DNA from: JAFKFJ01 sp963786445
GTDB taxonomy: Bacteria > Pseudomonadota > Alphaproteobacteria > Acetobacterales > Acetobacteraceae
Direction of reading: 5' to 3'
Length of the DNA stretch: 64,000 bases
Assembly: GCA_963786445.1 (NCBI GenBank)
Contig: CAWAZU010000008.1
Location: forward strand, 124,001-188,000
The notes beneath the pieces were generated by a model. It did no database searches. It was given only the letters and a program-made list of their open reading frames with translations, and was not told where the DNA came from. Positions 53,620 through 62,421 of the stretch are shown here, piece after piece; position 1 is the stretch's first letter, and each line of letters opens with the position of its first letter. The position numbers and the translations under genes were made by a program.

Positions 53620-54348
53620 ATGGACCCGCCCCATCCTGCTCTGACGGCGTATTACGCCGGCGCGGCCGAGCGCGAAGGTTTCGTGCGCCGCTTGTTCGAT
53701 GCCACGGCAGGCGACTACGACGCCATCAACCAGGTCTTTTCCTTCGGCACCGGGCGGCGGTATCGGGCCCTGGCCTTGCGGCGGGCGGGGCTGGTCCCGG
53801 GGAGCCGGGTGCTGGACGTGGCGACCGGCACGGGCATGGTCGCCGCCGCGGCACTGCGCCTGGTCGGGCCGTCCGGCAGCGTCACCGCGCTCGATCTCAG
53901 CGCGGGCATGCTGCGCCGGGCCCGCCGCCATGCCGGCCTGCTGCTGGTCCAGGGCTCGGTGGACGCGCTGCCGCTGGCCGACGCGCAGTTCGACCTGCTG
54001 ACCATGGGATACGCGCTGCGCCACGTGGCCAGCCTCGATGCCGCGTTCGCCGAGTTCGCGCGCGTGCTGCGGCCGGGCGGGCGGGTCCTGCTGCTGGAGA
54101 TCGGCCGTCCGGACGGCCGGCTGGCCCGCGGCCTGGCCCGCGCCTATCTGGGCCGGCTGGTGCCGAAGCTGAGCCGGCTGGTCGGCGCGGGCCGTCAAGC
54201 CGAGACGCTGATGCGCTACTACTGGGACACGATCGACAGCTGCGTTCCCCCGGACGCCATCCTGGCCGCCCTGCGCGGCAACGGACTGCGCGACGCGCGC
54301 TGCGCCACCGAGTTCGGCATCTTCAGGACCTATACGGCCACGCGGTGA
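53620..54348 (+). CDS. UbiE-like methyltransferase
   Basis: The 242-residue product has the UbiE/COQ5 layout: LFDATAGDYDAINQVFSFG, VLDVATGTGMVAAAAL (motif I), VTALDLSAGMLRRAR, LPLADAQFDLLTMGYALRH and the FAEFARVLRPGGRVLLLEIG motif, then a C-terminal RYYWDTIDSC segment that is typical of the family. It would methylate a quinone ring or the aromatic part of a polyene; both are possible. It is divergent from the acyltransferase gene and followed by an MlaC-like gene. Confidence 0.83.
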   Translation: MDPPHPALTAYYAGAAEREGFVRRLFDATAGDYDAINQVFSFGTGRRYRALALRRAGLVPGSRVLDVATGTGMVAAAALRLVGPSGSVTALDLSAGMLRRARRHAGLLLVQGSVDALPLADAQFDLLTMGYALRHVASLDAAFAEFARVLRPGGRVLLLEIGRPDGRLARGLARAYLGRLVPKLSRLVGAGRQAETLMRYYWDTIDSCVPPDAILAALRGNGLRDARCATEFGIFRTYTATR

Positions 54349-54413
54349 CATCCGATCGGCCTGTAGCACCGACGTGCTTCACGCGGTGCCGGACTGCGCG
54401 CTTAAATGGCGCC

Positions 54414-55025
54414 ATGCAGAGACGCCATTTCGTGCTCGCCGTGCTGGCTGCAACAGGACTGCGCGCAACCGGCAGCCGGGCGGCCCGGCCGGACCGCGCG
54501 GCGAACTTCATTCGGCAACTGGGGCACGACTTGCCCGGCGTGGTGGGCGATGCGGCGACCGACGCGGAGAAGCGCCGCCGCCTGGAATCGTTCCTGGTCC
54601 GTGTCGTGGACGTGGACGCGATGGCGCGCTTCTGCCTCGGCCGCTACTGGCGACAGGCGACCCCGGCGCAGCAGCAGGAGTATCGGCGGCTGTTCCTGCG
54701 GGTGCTGGACAATGCGGTGCTCGTCCGGCTGGGCAGCTATGGCGGGAGCACCGGCAAGGTGACGATGCTGGCGGAAATTTCCGGGCCGGACGGCATCCAT
54801 GTGCCGACCATCGTGCAGACCGGCGACGCGCCGCCGGTGCGCGTCACCTGGCTGGTGGAGACCGGAGCAGGCGAGGCCGGTGCCAGCCCGTTCCGCATCC
54901 TCGACGTGGAGGCCGAGGGCATCAGTATGCGGCTCTCGCTCCGCAGCGACTACACCTCGTTCATCGGCCGCAACGGCGGCAACCTCGACCTGTTTCTGCG
55001 GGCGCTGCGCGAGCACACGCCGTAG
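54414..55025 (+). CDS. MlaC/Ttg2D-like phospholipid-binding protein
   Basis: The 203-residue precursor has a signal-peptide-like N-terminus (RRHFVLAVLAATGLRATG, twin Arg) and the Tol_Tol_Ttg2 pattern: LESFLVRVVDVDAMARFCLG, RYWRQATPAQQQEYRRLF, VTWLVETG and FRILDVEAEGISMRLSLRSD with the final RNGGNLDLFLRAL. MlaC-type proteins carry lipids between outer and inner membranes. A solo MlaC-like gene without mlaEFDB next to a lipid-pigment cluster hints at a carrier for that product; inference. The ATG at 54414 is preferred over GTG 54345. Confidence 0.85.
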   Translation: MQRRHFVLAVLAATGLRATGSRAARPDRAANFIRQLGHDLPGVVGDAATDAEKRRRLESFLVRVVDVDAMARFCLGRYWRQATPAQQQEYRRLFLRVLDNAVLVRLGSYGGSTGKVTMLAEISGPDGIHVPTIVQTGDAPPVRVTWLVETGAGEAGASPFRILDVEAEGISMRLSLRSDYTSFIGRNGGNLDLFLRALREHTP

Positions 55026-55082
55026 CCGGTCCGGTTTCGCGCAGGCCGGCTGCCGGCGGACCACTCGCCTCCGCACCGGACA

Positions 55083-55964
55083 TCACGTAGCTGCAAACCT
55101 CGCCACCAGTTCCCGAACTTTCGCCGCCGCCGCCGGTCCCTTCAGCGCGTCGCGCCACTGCGACTCGGCGACGCGCTGATGCACCGCCACTGCCTCCTCG
55201 GCGGTGGTGATCGTCGCGACCCCCGTGCTCGCGAACGGCGTGCCGTCGGGGCGGAACGGGTTGATCGCGACACTCGCCCGCTCCCGCCCGCGCAGCAGCA
55301 AAAACGACGCGCTGGGCTCGTGGCCGGCGAGCAGGCCGAACTGCAGCCCGATCGGCTCGCTCTCCATCAGCTCCGCCAGCCGCGACAATTCCGTCGCCGC
55401 CGCCTGCCGGCACTGCCGGCGCACCCGCTCCGACACCGCCAGCCCCGTGCCCACGCCGCCCTCCAGCAGCGCCGCCATCCGGCTCGCCGCCAGCAGGCAG
55501 ATCACCGCCGGGCGGCGCTGGCCGAACGTGCGCTTGCGCGCCGCCTGCACGCCCATCACCTGCTCGATCGAGGTGCGCATCTGCGTGCGCTCCGCGCTCC
55601 CCGCCTCGCTCGCCTCCGCCAGCGCCTCGGCCAGGGCGGCGTCGAACGCATCGCCGGTGGTCAGGTAGCAGAGCGCGCCATCGACCTGCAGCACCTGATC
55701 CGCCATTTCCTCCAGCTGCCGCAGCCGCTCGAAGAAGCCGACGGCGCGGCTGTAGTATTCGACACCCACGCCGAGCAGCGCCATCGGCGAAATCTTCAGC
55801 AGCTCGGCCAGCCGCTTGACCGTGTCGAGCTTGATGACTTCGCCCTTCTCGTAGCGATACAGTGCCGCCCGCGACACGCCGAGCCGCGCCGCAATTTCTT
55901 CCGCGCGCAGGCCGGATTCGAGCCGGAACGCCCGCAACTGGTCGCCGATGTCGGAAAAGCGCAT
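55083..55964 (-). CDS. XRE-family regulator with large C-terminal domain
   Basis: A 293-residue protein. Residues 5-65 are an XRE/Cro HTH (IGDQLRAFRLESGLRAEEIAA, GVSRAALYRYEKGEV, TVKRLAELLKIS). The rest is a helical and beta-rich ligand-like domain with VEYYSRAVGFFERLRQLEE, GDAFDAALAEALAEAS and FLLLRGRERASVAINPFRP. This architecture is common in alphaproteobacteria and usually of unknown ligand. It lies downstream of the glyoxylate-pathway genes on the same strand, with about 145 bases between, and may regulate them. Confidence 0.8.
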   Translation of the reverse strand: MRFSDIGDQLRAFRLESGLRAEEIAARLGVSRAALYRYEKGEVIKLDTVKRLAELLKISPMALLGVGVEYYSRAVGFFERLRQLEEMADQVLQVDGALCYLTTGDAFDAALAEALAEASEAGSAERTQMRTSIEQVMGVQAARKRTFGQRRPAVICLLAASRMAALLEGGVGTGLAVSERVRRQCRQAAATELSRLAELMESEPIGLQFGLLAGHEPSASFLLLRGRERASVAINPFRPDGTPFASTGVATITTAEEAVAVHQRVAESQWRDALKGPAAAAKVRELVARFAAT

Positions 55965-56108
55965 CCCGTCCGCCCCGCACGCTGAATCGGATCGCCCCGC
56001 GAGACGCCACGCAGCAAATCTAGTGGTGTCTCGCGAATTGATCCGCGGGCCAGCTTATGATCGAGCCGGTGGTTAATGCAACATTGATACAAGGTCCGCG
56101 CGGGGCGT

Positions 56109-56984
56109 TCAGTCCGGAACCCCCGCCATCCGCTCGATCGCGCGCACCAGCGCCGAGTGGTCCTGGTCGGCGCCGCCCAGCGCCGTCACCGAGGAAAACA
56201 TCTGCTGCGCGATCGCGGTGTTCGGCAGCGCCATGCCCATCTCCCGCGCCGCACCCAGCGCCAGCGACAAATCCTTCTGATGCAGCCGGATGCGGAAGCC
56301 GGGGGCGAATTTGCGCTCGATCATGCGCTCGCCGTGCACTTCCAGGATGCGCGAGGCGGCGAAGCCGCCCATCAGCGCCTGGCGCACGCGCGCAGGGTCG
56401 GCGCCGGCCTTGCGCGCGAAAGTCAGCGCCTCGCCGACCGCCTCGATGGTCAGCGCCACGATGATCTGGTTGGCGACCTTGCAGGTCTGGCCGGCGCCGT
56501 TCTCCACGCCGACCAGCGTGATGTTCTTCCCCAGCTTCTCGAACAGGGGCCGGGCGCGCTCGAACGCCGCCTCCGGCCCGCCGGCCATGATGGTCAGCGT
56601 CGCCTGCCTGGCGCCGACCTCGCCGCCGGACACCGGCGCGTCGAGATAGTCGCAGCCCAGCCCGTTGACCCGTGCCGCGAAATCTTTCGTGGCGATCGGG
56701 CTGATCGAGGACATGTCGATCACCAGCTTGCCCGCGGTCAGCCCCTCGGCGACGCCGTGCGCGCCGAACAGCACGCGCTCCACGTCCGGCGTGTCGGGCA
56801 GCATCAGGATCACCACCTCGGCCGCCTCGGCGACCGCCGCCGGGTCGCCCACCACGGTCGCGGCTTGCCGCAGGTCGTCTTGCAGGCTCTTCCGGTCAGG
56901 CACGATCAGCTCGTGCCCGGCCGCCTTCAGGTTGAGCGCCATCGGGCGGCCCATGATGCCGAGGCCGATGAATCCGATCTGCAT
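56109..56984 (-). CDS. glxR: Tartronate semialdehyde (2-hydroxy-3-oxopropionate) reductase
   Basis: The 291-residue enzyme is of the beta-hydroxyacid dehydrogenase family: GFIGLGIMGRPMALNL (NAD-binding), VVILMLPDTPDVERVLFG, the substrate site DYLDAPVSGGEVGARQATL, and the catalytic Lys in GQTCKVANQIIVALTIEAVG. The QxDLSLALGAAREMG C-terminal motif is typical for GlxR/GarR. It reduces tartronate semialdehyde to glycerate in glyoxylate assimilation. It follows hydroxypyruvate isomerase by 16 bases. The glyoxylate carboligase gene, usually neighbouring, is absent from the window. Confidence 0.9.
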   Translation of the reverse strand: MQIGFIGLGIMGRPMALNLKAAGHELIVPDRKSLQDDLRQAATVVGDPAAVAEAAEVVILMLPDTPDVERVLFGAHGVAEGLTAGKLVIDMSSISPIATKDFAARVNGLGCDYLDAPVSGGEVGARQATLTIMAGGPEAAFERARPLFEKLGKNITLVGVENGAGQTCKVANQIIVALTIEAVGEALTFARKAGADPARVRQALMGGFAASRILEVHGERMIERKFAPGFRIRLHQKDLSLALGAAREMGMALPNTAIAQQMFSSVTALGGADQDHSALVRAIERMAGVPD

Positions 56985-57000
56985 GATGGTTCCCTTTCCC

Positions 57001-57780
57001 TCAGACGCCGAACATCTTGCGCCAGCCGAGGCCGGCGACGGTCGCGCCGGCCGGGCGGTATTCGCAGCCGACCCAGCCGCCGTAGCCGAGCGCGTCGATG
57101 CGCCGGAACAGGAATTCCCAGCCGAGCTCGCCGGTTCCCGGCTCGTTGCGCGCTGGCACGTCGGCGATCTGGATATGGCCGATCACCGGCATGAACGCCT
57201 CCAGCCGCTTGCTCACGTCGCCCTCGGTGACCTGGCAGTGATAGACATCGAACTGCAGCCCGAGCCGCGCGACGCCGATCGCGGCGACGACGGCGGCGCC
57301 CTGCGCCATCGTGTGCAGGTGGTAGCCGGGCATGTCGCGATGGTTGATCGGCTCGATCACCAGCCGCTTGCCGGCGGACGCGGCCTGCTCGGCGGCCCAG
57401 GCGAGGTTGGCGGCATAGACCGCGGCGGCGGTCACCGGCGCCACGTCGGCGGCCGGGATGCCCGCCATCACATGCACCAGCGGACAGTCGAGCGCCGCGG
57501 CATAATCCAACGCGCGGGCGATGCCGTCGCGGAACTCGCGCTGCCGTCCGGGCAGCGCGGCGAGGCCGCGCTCGCCGCCGGCCCAGTCGCCGGGCGGGGC
57601 GTTGAACAGCGCCTGGGTCAGGCCGTTCTCGTCGAGCCGGCGGCGGATGTCGGCGGCCTTGTGCTCGTAGGGGAACAGGAACTCGACCGCCTTGAACCCG
57701 GCCCCGGCTGCGGCGGCGAAGCGGTCGAGGAACGGCACCTCGTTGAACATCATGGACAGATTGGCGGCGAAGCGCGGCAT
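57001..57780 (-). CDS. hyi: Hydroxypyruvate isomerase
   Basis: The 259-residue TIM-barrel protein follows Hyi: MPRFAANLSMMFNEVPFLDR, KAVEFLFPYEHKAADI, FNAPPGDWAGGERGLAA, VHVMAGI, LVIEPINHRDMPGYHLHT and FDVYHCQVTEGDV, all metal- and substrate-binding parts of the family; the C-terminus reads GCEYRPAGATVAGLGW. It interconverts hydroxypyruvate and tartronate semialdehyde. The ATG at 57780 has a GAAGGGGGG site upstream. With glxR it forms an operon and fits the glycolate oxidase genes 31 kb away. Confidence 0.93.
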   Translation of the reverse strand: MPRFAANLSMMFNEVPFLDRFAAAAGAGFKAVEFLFPYEHKAADIRRRLDENGLTQALFNAPPGDWAGGERGLAALPGRQREFRDGIARALDYAAALDCPLVHVMAGIPAADVAPVTAAAVYAANLAWAAEQAASAGKRLVIEPINHRDMPGYHLHTMAQGAAVVAAIGVARLGLQFDVYHCQVTEGDVSKRLEAFMPVIGHIQIADVPARNEPGTGELGWEFLFRRIDALGYGGWVGCEYRPAGATVAGLGWRKMFGV

Positions 57781-57986
57781 GGCGTGTCCCCCCTTCTCGG
57801 CGCGGCGGCGGAGGCTAGCGGCGGCGGCGGAAAATGACCATAAGCGGCGCCGCCCCGGCTCCGGCATGGTGGGGTCGGCGGGCCGGCGGGCCGGCGGCAA
57901 AAGCTGGTTTCGCAGGCGCGCATGGTGTAGCACAGCACACGAAACCGCGAGAGTACGCCGCCCGTGTCCCGCCGTAATCCCGCCCG

Positions 57987-59417
57987 ATGAGCGCCGTCAC
58001 CCCGCTGCCCGCGCCCGCCCCCCCAAGCGTGCCGGTGCCGATCGCCGAACTGCTGACGGTCGTGCGCGAATACATCGACGCCAGCCGCTACGACGCGGCC
58101 GAGCGGCTGCTCGACCACGTGCTCGCCGCGACGCCGCGGCACGGCGAGTCGCTGCACTTGAAGGGCTACATCGCCTTCAAGCGCGAGCGCGGGCAGGAGG
58201 CGGCGACGCTGATGGAGCAGGCGCTGGCCGCCGGCGCCGCCGCGCCGCGCCAACTCTGCAACCTCGCCGAGGTGTACCGGCTGCTCGGCCGGCTCGACGA
58301 CGGGCTGAAAATGATCCGCCGCGCCCAGGCGCTCGCGCCGAGCGATGCGGTCGGGCACTTCAACGAGGCGATGCTGCGCTACGAGCGGCTGGAAACCGAC
58401 CTCTGCATCCGCGCCGCCCGCCGCGCCATCGCGCTGAAACCCGATCTACCGGAGGCGCATATGCGCCTGGGCCAGACGCTGCTGCTGATCGGCGACCTCA
58501 AGGACGGCTGGGAAGAATACGAGTGGCGCTACCAGATCGCCGGCGCCCAGCCGCTGATGCCGAAAACCGACCGGCCGCAATGGGACGGCAGGACGCTCGG
58601 CGAGGGCGAGCGGCTGCTGCTGGTGGCCGACCAGGGGTTCGGCGACGTCATCATGTTCGCCCGCTTCCTGCCCTGGGCGATCGAGCGCGCCGCCCAGGTC
58701 TCGGTGGCGACGAGTGCCGAGATGCGGCCGCTGCTGGAACGGCATTTTCCCGGCCCGACCTATTTCTCGCGCTGGGACGAGGCCGGGACGTTCGCGTGCT
58801 TCTGTCCGTTCTCCGGCCTGCCGCGGCTGGCCGGCACGCACGTCGAGTCGATCCCCGACCCGACGCCGTATTTCCGCGCGCTGCCGGACCGGCTGGAGAA
58901 GTGGCGCACCCGGCTCGACGAGCTGGTGCCGGCGGGCAAGCGGCGCATCGCCATCGCCTGGGCCGGGCGGCCGACCCACAACAACGACCGCAACCGCTCG
59001 ATCACGCTCGACATGCTCGCCCCGTTCGGCGCCATTCCCGACGTGGCGCTGCTGGCCTTGCAGAAGGGGCCGGCGGTGGCGCAGGCCGCCGGCTGGCAGG
59101 GCGCCGCACCGCTGACCGTGCTCGATCCCGAGATAAAGGATTTCGACGACACGGCGGCGATCCTGCACCACGTCGATCTGCTGGTGTGCGTCGATACCTC
59201 GCTCGGGCATCTCGCCGGCGCGCTGGGGCGGCCGGCCTGGATCATGCTGCCCTACGCGCCGGACTGGCGCTGGCTGATGGCGCGCGGCGACAGCCCCTGG
59301 TATCCGAGCCTGCGCCTGTTCCGCCAACCGGCGCCGCGCGCCTGGACGCCGCTGATCGAGGCGGTCGCCGGCGAGCTTGCCGGCTTCGCCGCTCAGGCGC
59401 CAAGCAGCAGCGGATAG
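57987..59417 (+). CDS. TPR protein with GT9-like glycosyltransferase domain
   Basis: A 476-residue protein. Residues 20-180 have TPR helices (YDAAERLLDHVLAATPRHGE, YIAFKRERGQEAATLMEQAL, YRLLGRLDDGLKMIRRAQAL, MLRYERLETDLCIRAARRAI, LGQTLLLIGDLKDGWEEYEW). Residues about 210-470 have a glycosyltransferase part with QGFGDVIMFARFLPW, IAIAWAGRPTHNNDRNRSI and the C-terminal LVCVDTSLGHLAGALGRPAW motif of heptosyltransferase-like (GT9) folds. Such proteins are common in Acetobacteraceae and Azospirillum; they may glycosylate surface proteins. The end overlaps the CBS-BON gene by 25 bases. Confidence 0.86.
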   Translation: MSAVTPLPAPAPPSVPVPIAELLTVVREYIDASRYDAAERLLDHVLAATPRHGESLHLKGYIAFKRERGQEAATLMEQALAAGAAAPRQLCNLAEVYRLLGRLDDGLKMIRRAQALAPSDAVGHFNEAMLRYERLETDLCIRAARRAIALKPDLPEAHMRLGQTLLLIGDLKDGWEEYEWRYQIAGAQPLMPKTDRPQWDGRTLGEGERLLLVADQGFGDVIMFARFLPWAIERAAQVSVATSAEMRPLLERHFPGPTYFSRWDEAGTFACFCPFSGLPRLAGTHVESIPDPTPYFRALPDRLEKWRTRLDELVPAGKRRIAIAWAGRPTHNNDRNRSITLDMLAPFGAIPDVALLALQKGPAVAQAAGWQGAAPLTVLDPEIKDFDDTAAILHHVDLLVCVDTSLGHLAGALGRPAWIMLPYAPDWRWLMARGDSPWYPSLRLFRQPAPRAWTPLIEAVAGELAGFAAQAPSSSG

Positions 59418-60097
59418 GGCTCCGCCGTCAGCACGACGATATGGCTGTCGACCGACTTGACGCCTGGCGTGCGGGTGGCGGCGAGTTCCAGCGCGCGGGA
59501 TTCTTCCTCGGTCCCGGCGAGGCCCCACAGATGCACCACGCCGTCATTGACCAAGATGCTGTTCTCCGGCCGCCGGCTCCAGCTCTGATGCGCCAGTTCG
59601 GCGAGCAGCGCGTCGCGGATGGCGGTGTCGGAGGCGTTGGCCGGCTTGGCCTCGCCCGGCAGCGACGCCCAGGCGCGCAGCAGGTTGGCGCGGCTGACGA
59701 TGCCGACCACGCGGCCGTCCTGCACCACCGGGACGCGGCGGATGCGGCGGCTTTCCATCAGGTCGGCGATCTCGGCGAGCGGGGTTTCCCGCGCCACCGC
59801 GACGGCGCCCTGCGTCATCACGTCGCTGACCTGCAACCCGTGGCTGCGCACATACTCGCGCGCCAGCACCGCGGTGCCGGTGAAGAAGGCCGCCCAGGCG
59901 CCGCGGCGGCGCTCGGTGCCGAGCTCGGCGCGGCGAATGAGGTCGCTCTCGGTCACCATGCCGACCAGCACCCCGTCGTTGTCCACCACCGGCACGCCGC
60001 TGATGCCGCGGGCGAGCAGCAGGCGGACCAGGTCCGGCACCGGCGTCTCCGGGTGAACGGTGACGGCGTCATGGGTCATGATGTCGGCGGCATTCAT
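59393..60097 (-). CDS. CBS-pair protein with BON domain
   Basis: The 234-residue product begins MNAADIMTHDAVTV, the usual CBS start. Two CBS domains (about 5-60 and 95-150) contain GISGVPVVDNDGVLVGMVTE and IRRVPVVQDGRVVGIVSRAN, which bind adenosine nucleotides. The C-terminus (about 160-230) is a BON domain (LVNDGVVHLWGLAGTEEESR, ELAATRTPGVKSVDSHIVV). Such proteins are linked to stress or energy sensing. The start at 60097 follows GGAGG by eight bases. Convergent with the TPR-glycosyltransferase gene. Confidence 0.9.
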   Translation of the reverse strand: MNAADIMTHDAVTVHPETPVPDLVRLLLARGISGVPVVDNDGVLVGMVTESDLIRRAELGTERRRGAWAAFFTGTAVLAREYVRSHGLQVSDVMTQGAVAVARETPLAEIADLMESRRIRRVPVVQDGRVVGIVSRANLLRAWASLPGEAKPANASDTAIRDALLAELAHQSWSRRPENSILVNDGVVHLWGLAGTEEESRALELAATRTPGVKSVDSHIVVLTAEPYPLLLGA

Positions 60098-60165
60098 CGG
60101 CTGGTCCTCCATCCCTGTCGTGGAATCAAGACAGCAGCTGGGGCACGGCGCCGCATTGATCCAGG

Positions 60166-60489
60166 TCAGCGCAGCCGGGGGCGCAGCGCCGCCAGCAGGG
60201 CCTCGCGCTCCTGCGGCTTCAGGGCGGCGGCCGCGCCCAGCAGCGCGTCGAGGGCATGGCGCAGGTCGTAGAGCTGGTCGAGCAGCGACAGCACCAGCGG
60301 CAGCGTCTCCGGCTCCACGCCCATCGCGTGCCGCAGGTCGCGGAGCAGGCGGACGCGCGCCACGTCGATCTCGGCGAACGCCCAGTCGGGCGGCGCGCCC
60401 TCGGGCAGCACCCAGCCGCGCCCGATCCAGTCCTGCAGCTCCGGCGCCGAGACGTCCGGCACCAGCGCGATCACGGCGTCGAGCCGCAT
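60166..60489 (-). CDS. cbpM: CbpM-like chaperone modulator
   Basis: The 107-residue product has the CbpM/MerR-like beginning MRLDAVIALVPDVSAPELQDW, followed by GWVLPEG, the ARVRLLRDLRHAMGVEPETLP helix and DQLYDLRHALDALLGA. CbpM binds the J-domain of CbpA and inhibits its co-chaperone activity. The ATG overlaps the stop of the upstream J-protein gene (TGATG), so the pair is made together. The start at 60489 is preferred over 60540, which lies in the cbpA coding end. Confidence 0.85.
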   Translation of the reverse strand: MRLDAVIALVPDVSAPELQDWIGRGWVLPEGAPPDWAFAEIDVARVRLLRDLRHAMGVEPETLPLVLSLLDQLYDLRHALDALLGAAAALKPQEREALLAALRPRLR

Positions 60490-61367
60490 CACGACTCCTC
60501 CAGACCGGCGCGGGGGTTGAAGTCGTGGGCGGGCTGCCACTGGCGCAGGAACTCGGCCAGCGCCGGCTCCTCGCCCGGCGGCAGCACCGGATGCAGCACC
60601 ACGTACTGGTGCCCGCCGGCGATGCCGCGGCCCTTCAGCCGCAGCCGCGTGCCGTCGCCGGACCCGGGCGGAATGGCGAGCCGCACGCGACCCTTGACGG
60701 TCGGCACTTCCACCGTCGCGCCGAGCACCGCCTCCTGGAGCGTGATCGGCAGGTCGATCAGGATGTCGTCGCCCTCGCGGCGGAACACCGGATGCGGTGC
60801 CACGCTGATTTCCACCAGCGCGTCCCCGGCGGCGCCGCGCGTGCCCGCCCGCCCCTGGCCGCGCAGCCGCAGCACGTGCCCGTCGCGCACGCCGGCGGGG
60901 ATGGTCACGTCGAGGGTGCGCCCGTCCGGCAAGGTGACGCGCCGCACCGCCCCGGTCGCCGCCTCCAGGAAGCCGACGGTGAGGGAATAGTGCAGGTCGC
61001 GCGAGCGCCGGCCGCCCGAACCTTCGCTGAACGCATGGCCGAACAGGGTTTCCAGGTCCTCGGCGGTAAAGCCCTGGCTGGCGCCGCCGTAGGGTTCGGC
61101 GCCGGCGTATTGCCGCCAGGCGCCGGCCTGCGCCGCGGCGGTCTCGTGGCCTTCGGCGTCGATCTCGCCGCGGTCGAAGCGGGCGCGCTTCTCCGTGTCG
61201 GAGAGGATGTCGTTGGCGGCGTTGATGGTCTTGAACCGCTCGGCGGCCTGCTTGTCACCTGGGTTGAGGTCGGGGTGGTGGCGCTTGGCGAGCTTGCGGT
61301 ACGCTTTTCGGATCGCCTCCTGCGAATCGCCGCGCCGCACGCCGAGGGTCTCATACGGGTCTGCCAT
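60489..61367 (-). CDS. cbpA: DnaJ-like co-chaperone CbpA
   Basis: The 292-residue product has a J-domain (residues 4-70) with the HPD motif in AKRHHPDLNPGDKQAAERF, a Gly/Ala-rich linker with a SQGFTAEDLETLF segment, and two C-terminal substrate-binding beta domains (VTIPAGVRDGHVLRLRGQG; VRLAIPPGSGDGTRLRLKG). There is no zinc-finger, so it is a type II CbpA rather than DnaJ. It helps DnaK with protein folding and has DNA-binding ability in E. coli. The ATG at 61367 is chosen as the J-domain start. Its neighbour cbpM is the matching inhibitor. Confidence 0.93.
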   Translation of the reverse strand: MADPYETLGVRRGDSQEAIRKAYRKLAKRHHPDLNPGDKQAAERFKTINAANDILSDTEKRARFDRGEIDAEGHETAAAQAGAWRQYAGAEPYGGASQGFTAEDLETLFGHAFSEGSGGRRSRDLHYSLTVGFLEAATGAVRRVTLPDGRTLDVTIPAGVRDGHVLRLRGQGRAGTRGAAGDALVEISVAPHPVFRREGDDILIDLPITLQEAVLGATVEVPTVKGRVRLAIPPGSGDGTRLRLKGRGIAGGHQYVVLHPVLPPGEEPALAEFLRQWQPAHDFNPRAGLEES

Positions 61368-61446
61368 GCCGCCAGAGATAGGCCACCAGGGCCGGCCGCG
61401 GGAGGGGCCGCGGAACCCGCGCGGCATCTGGCGCGTCAGCACGGCC

Positions 61447-62310
61447 ATGCGCGTGCATCATCTCAACTGCGGCTCGATGTGCCCGCTCGGCGGGCCGGCG
61501 CTCGGTTGTCACTGCCTGCTGATCGAGACCGGGCAGGGGTTGGTGCTGGTCGATACCGGGTTCGGCACCGAAGACGTCGAGCGGCCGCGGCCGCGCCTCT
61601 CGGGGTTGTGCATCCGCCTCGGCCGCATCCGCTTCGAGCCGATGGACACGGCGCTGGAACAGGTGCGCGAACTCGGCTTCAAGCCGCAGGACGTGCGGCA
61701 CATCGTGCTCACGCACCTGGATTTCGACCACGCCGGCGGCATCACCGACTTCCCCGCCGCGACCGTGCACGTGCTGGCCGACGAGGCCGCCGCGGCGCGC
61801 CACCGTCACGGTTTCGTCGCCCGCCGCCGCTATCGCCCGGCGCAGTGGCGGGCCGCGGCGAAATGGCAGGAATACCAGCCGGGCGGCGAGACCTGGTTCG
61901 GCTTCGCCGCGGTGCGGCAATTGAAGGAGCTGCCGCCGGAGATCCTGCTGGTGCCGCTGGCGGGCCATTCGGCCGGGCATTGCGGGGTCGCGGTCGGCGA
62001 GGGCGGGCGCTGGCTGCTGCATGCCGGGGACGCCTATTTCCATCGCGCCGAGATGCACCCCCAGCATCCGCGCTGTCCGACGGCGCTCGCGGCCTACCAG
62101 TTCCTGATGCAGACCGACGGCAGGGCGCGGCGGAACAACCGGCAGCGGCTGCGCGAACTGGCGGCGCGGGCGCGCGAGGAGGTGACGATCTTCTGCTCCC
62201 ACGACATCGGCGAGCTGGAAACCTGCCAGCGCGTCGCCGAGCAGGCGCAGCGCGCCGCGGCCCGGCCCGCCGCCGCCAGCAGCGAGGGCGCGCGCGGCAG
62301 CGCCGCTTGA
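61447..62310 (+). CDS. MBL-fold metallo-hydrolase, lactonase-like
   Basis: The 287-residue product has HLNCGSMCPLGGPALG at the N-terminus, LVDTGFGTED, and the metal site VLTHLDFDHAGG (His 90 to His 95), then a VPLAGHSAGHCGVAV strand and LHAGDAYFH with the bridging Asp, and a final CSHDI His. The layout resembles AHL-lactonase-like and related hydrolases. Substrate unknown. It is divergent from cbpA with about 80 bases between starts. The ORF extends upstream in frame, but that part overlaps cbpA. Confidence 0.85.
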   Translation: MRVHHLNCGSMCPLGGPALGCHCLLIETGQGLVLVDTGFGTEDVERPRPRLSGLCIRLGRIRFEPMDTALEQVRELGFKPQDVRHIVLTHLDFDHAGGITDFPAATVHVLADEAAAARHRHGFVARRRYRPAQWRAAAKWQEYQPGGETWFGFAAVRQLKELPPEILLVPLAGHSAGHCGVAVGEGGRWLLHAGDAYFHRAEMHPQHPRCPTALAAYQFLMQTDGRARRNNRQRLRELAARAREEVTIFCSHDIGELETCQRVAEQAQRAAARPAAASSEGARGSAA

Positions 62311-62421
62311 CCGGCAGCGACGCAGTTTCAACTCAGACGACCGCAAAGCGCCTGCTCCCCCCTTCGCAGGCCAGTATGTTTCAATGTCGGAACATTATGG
62401 GCGTGCGGGGGCGCCGCGCGG

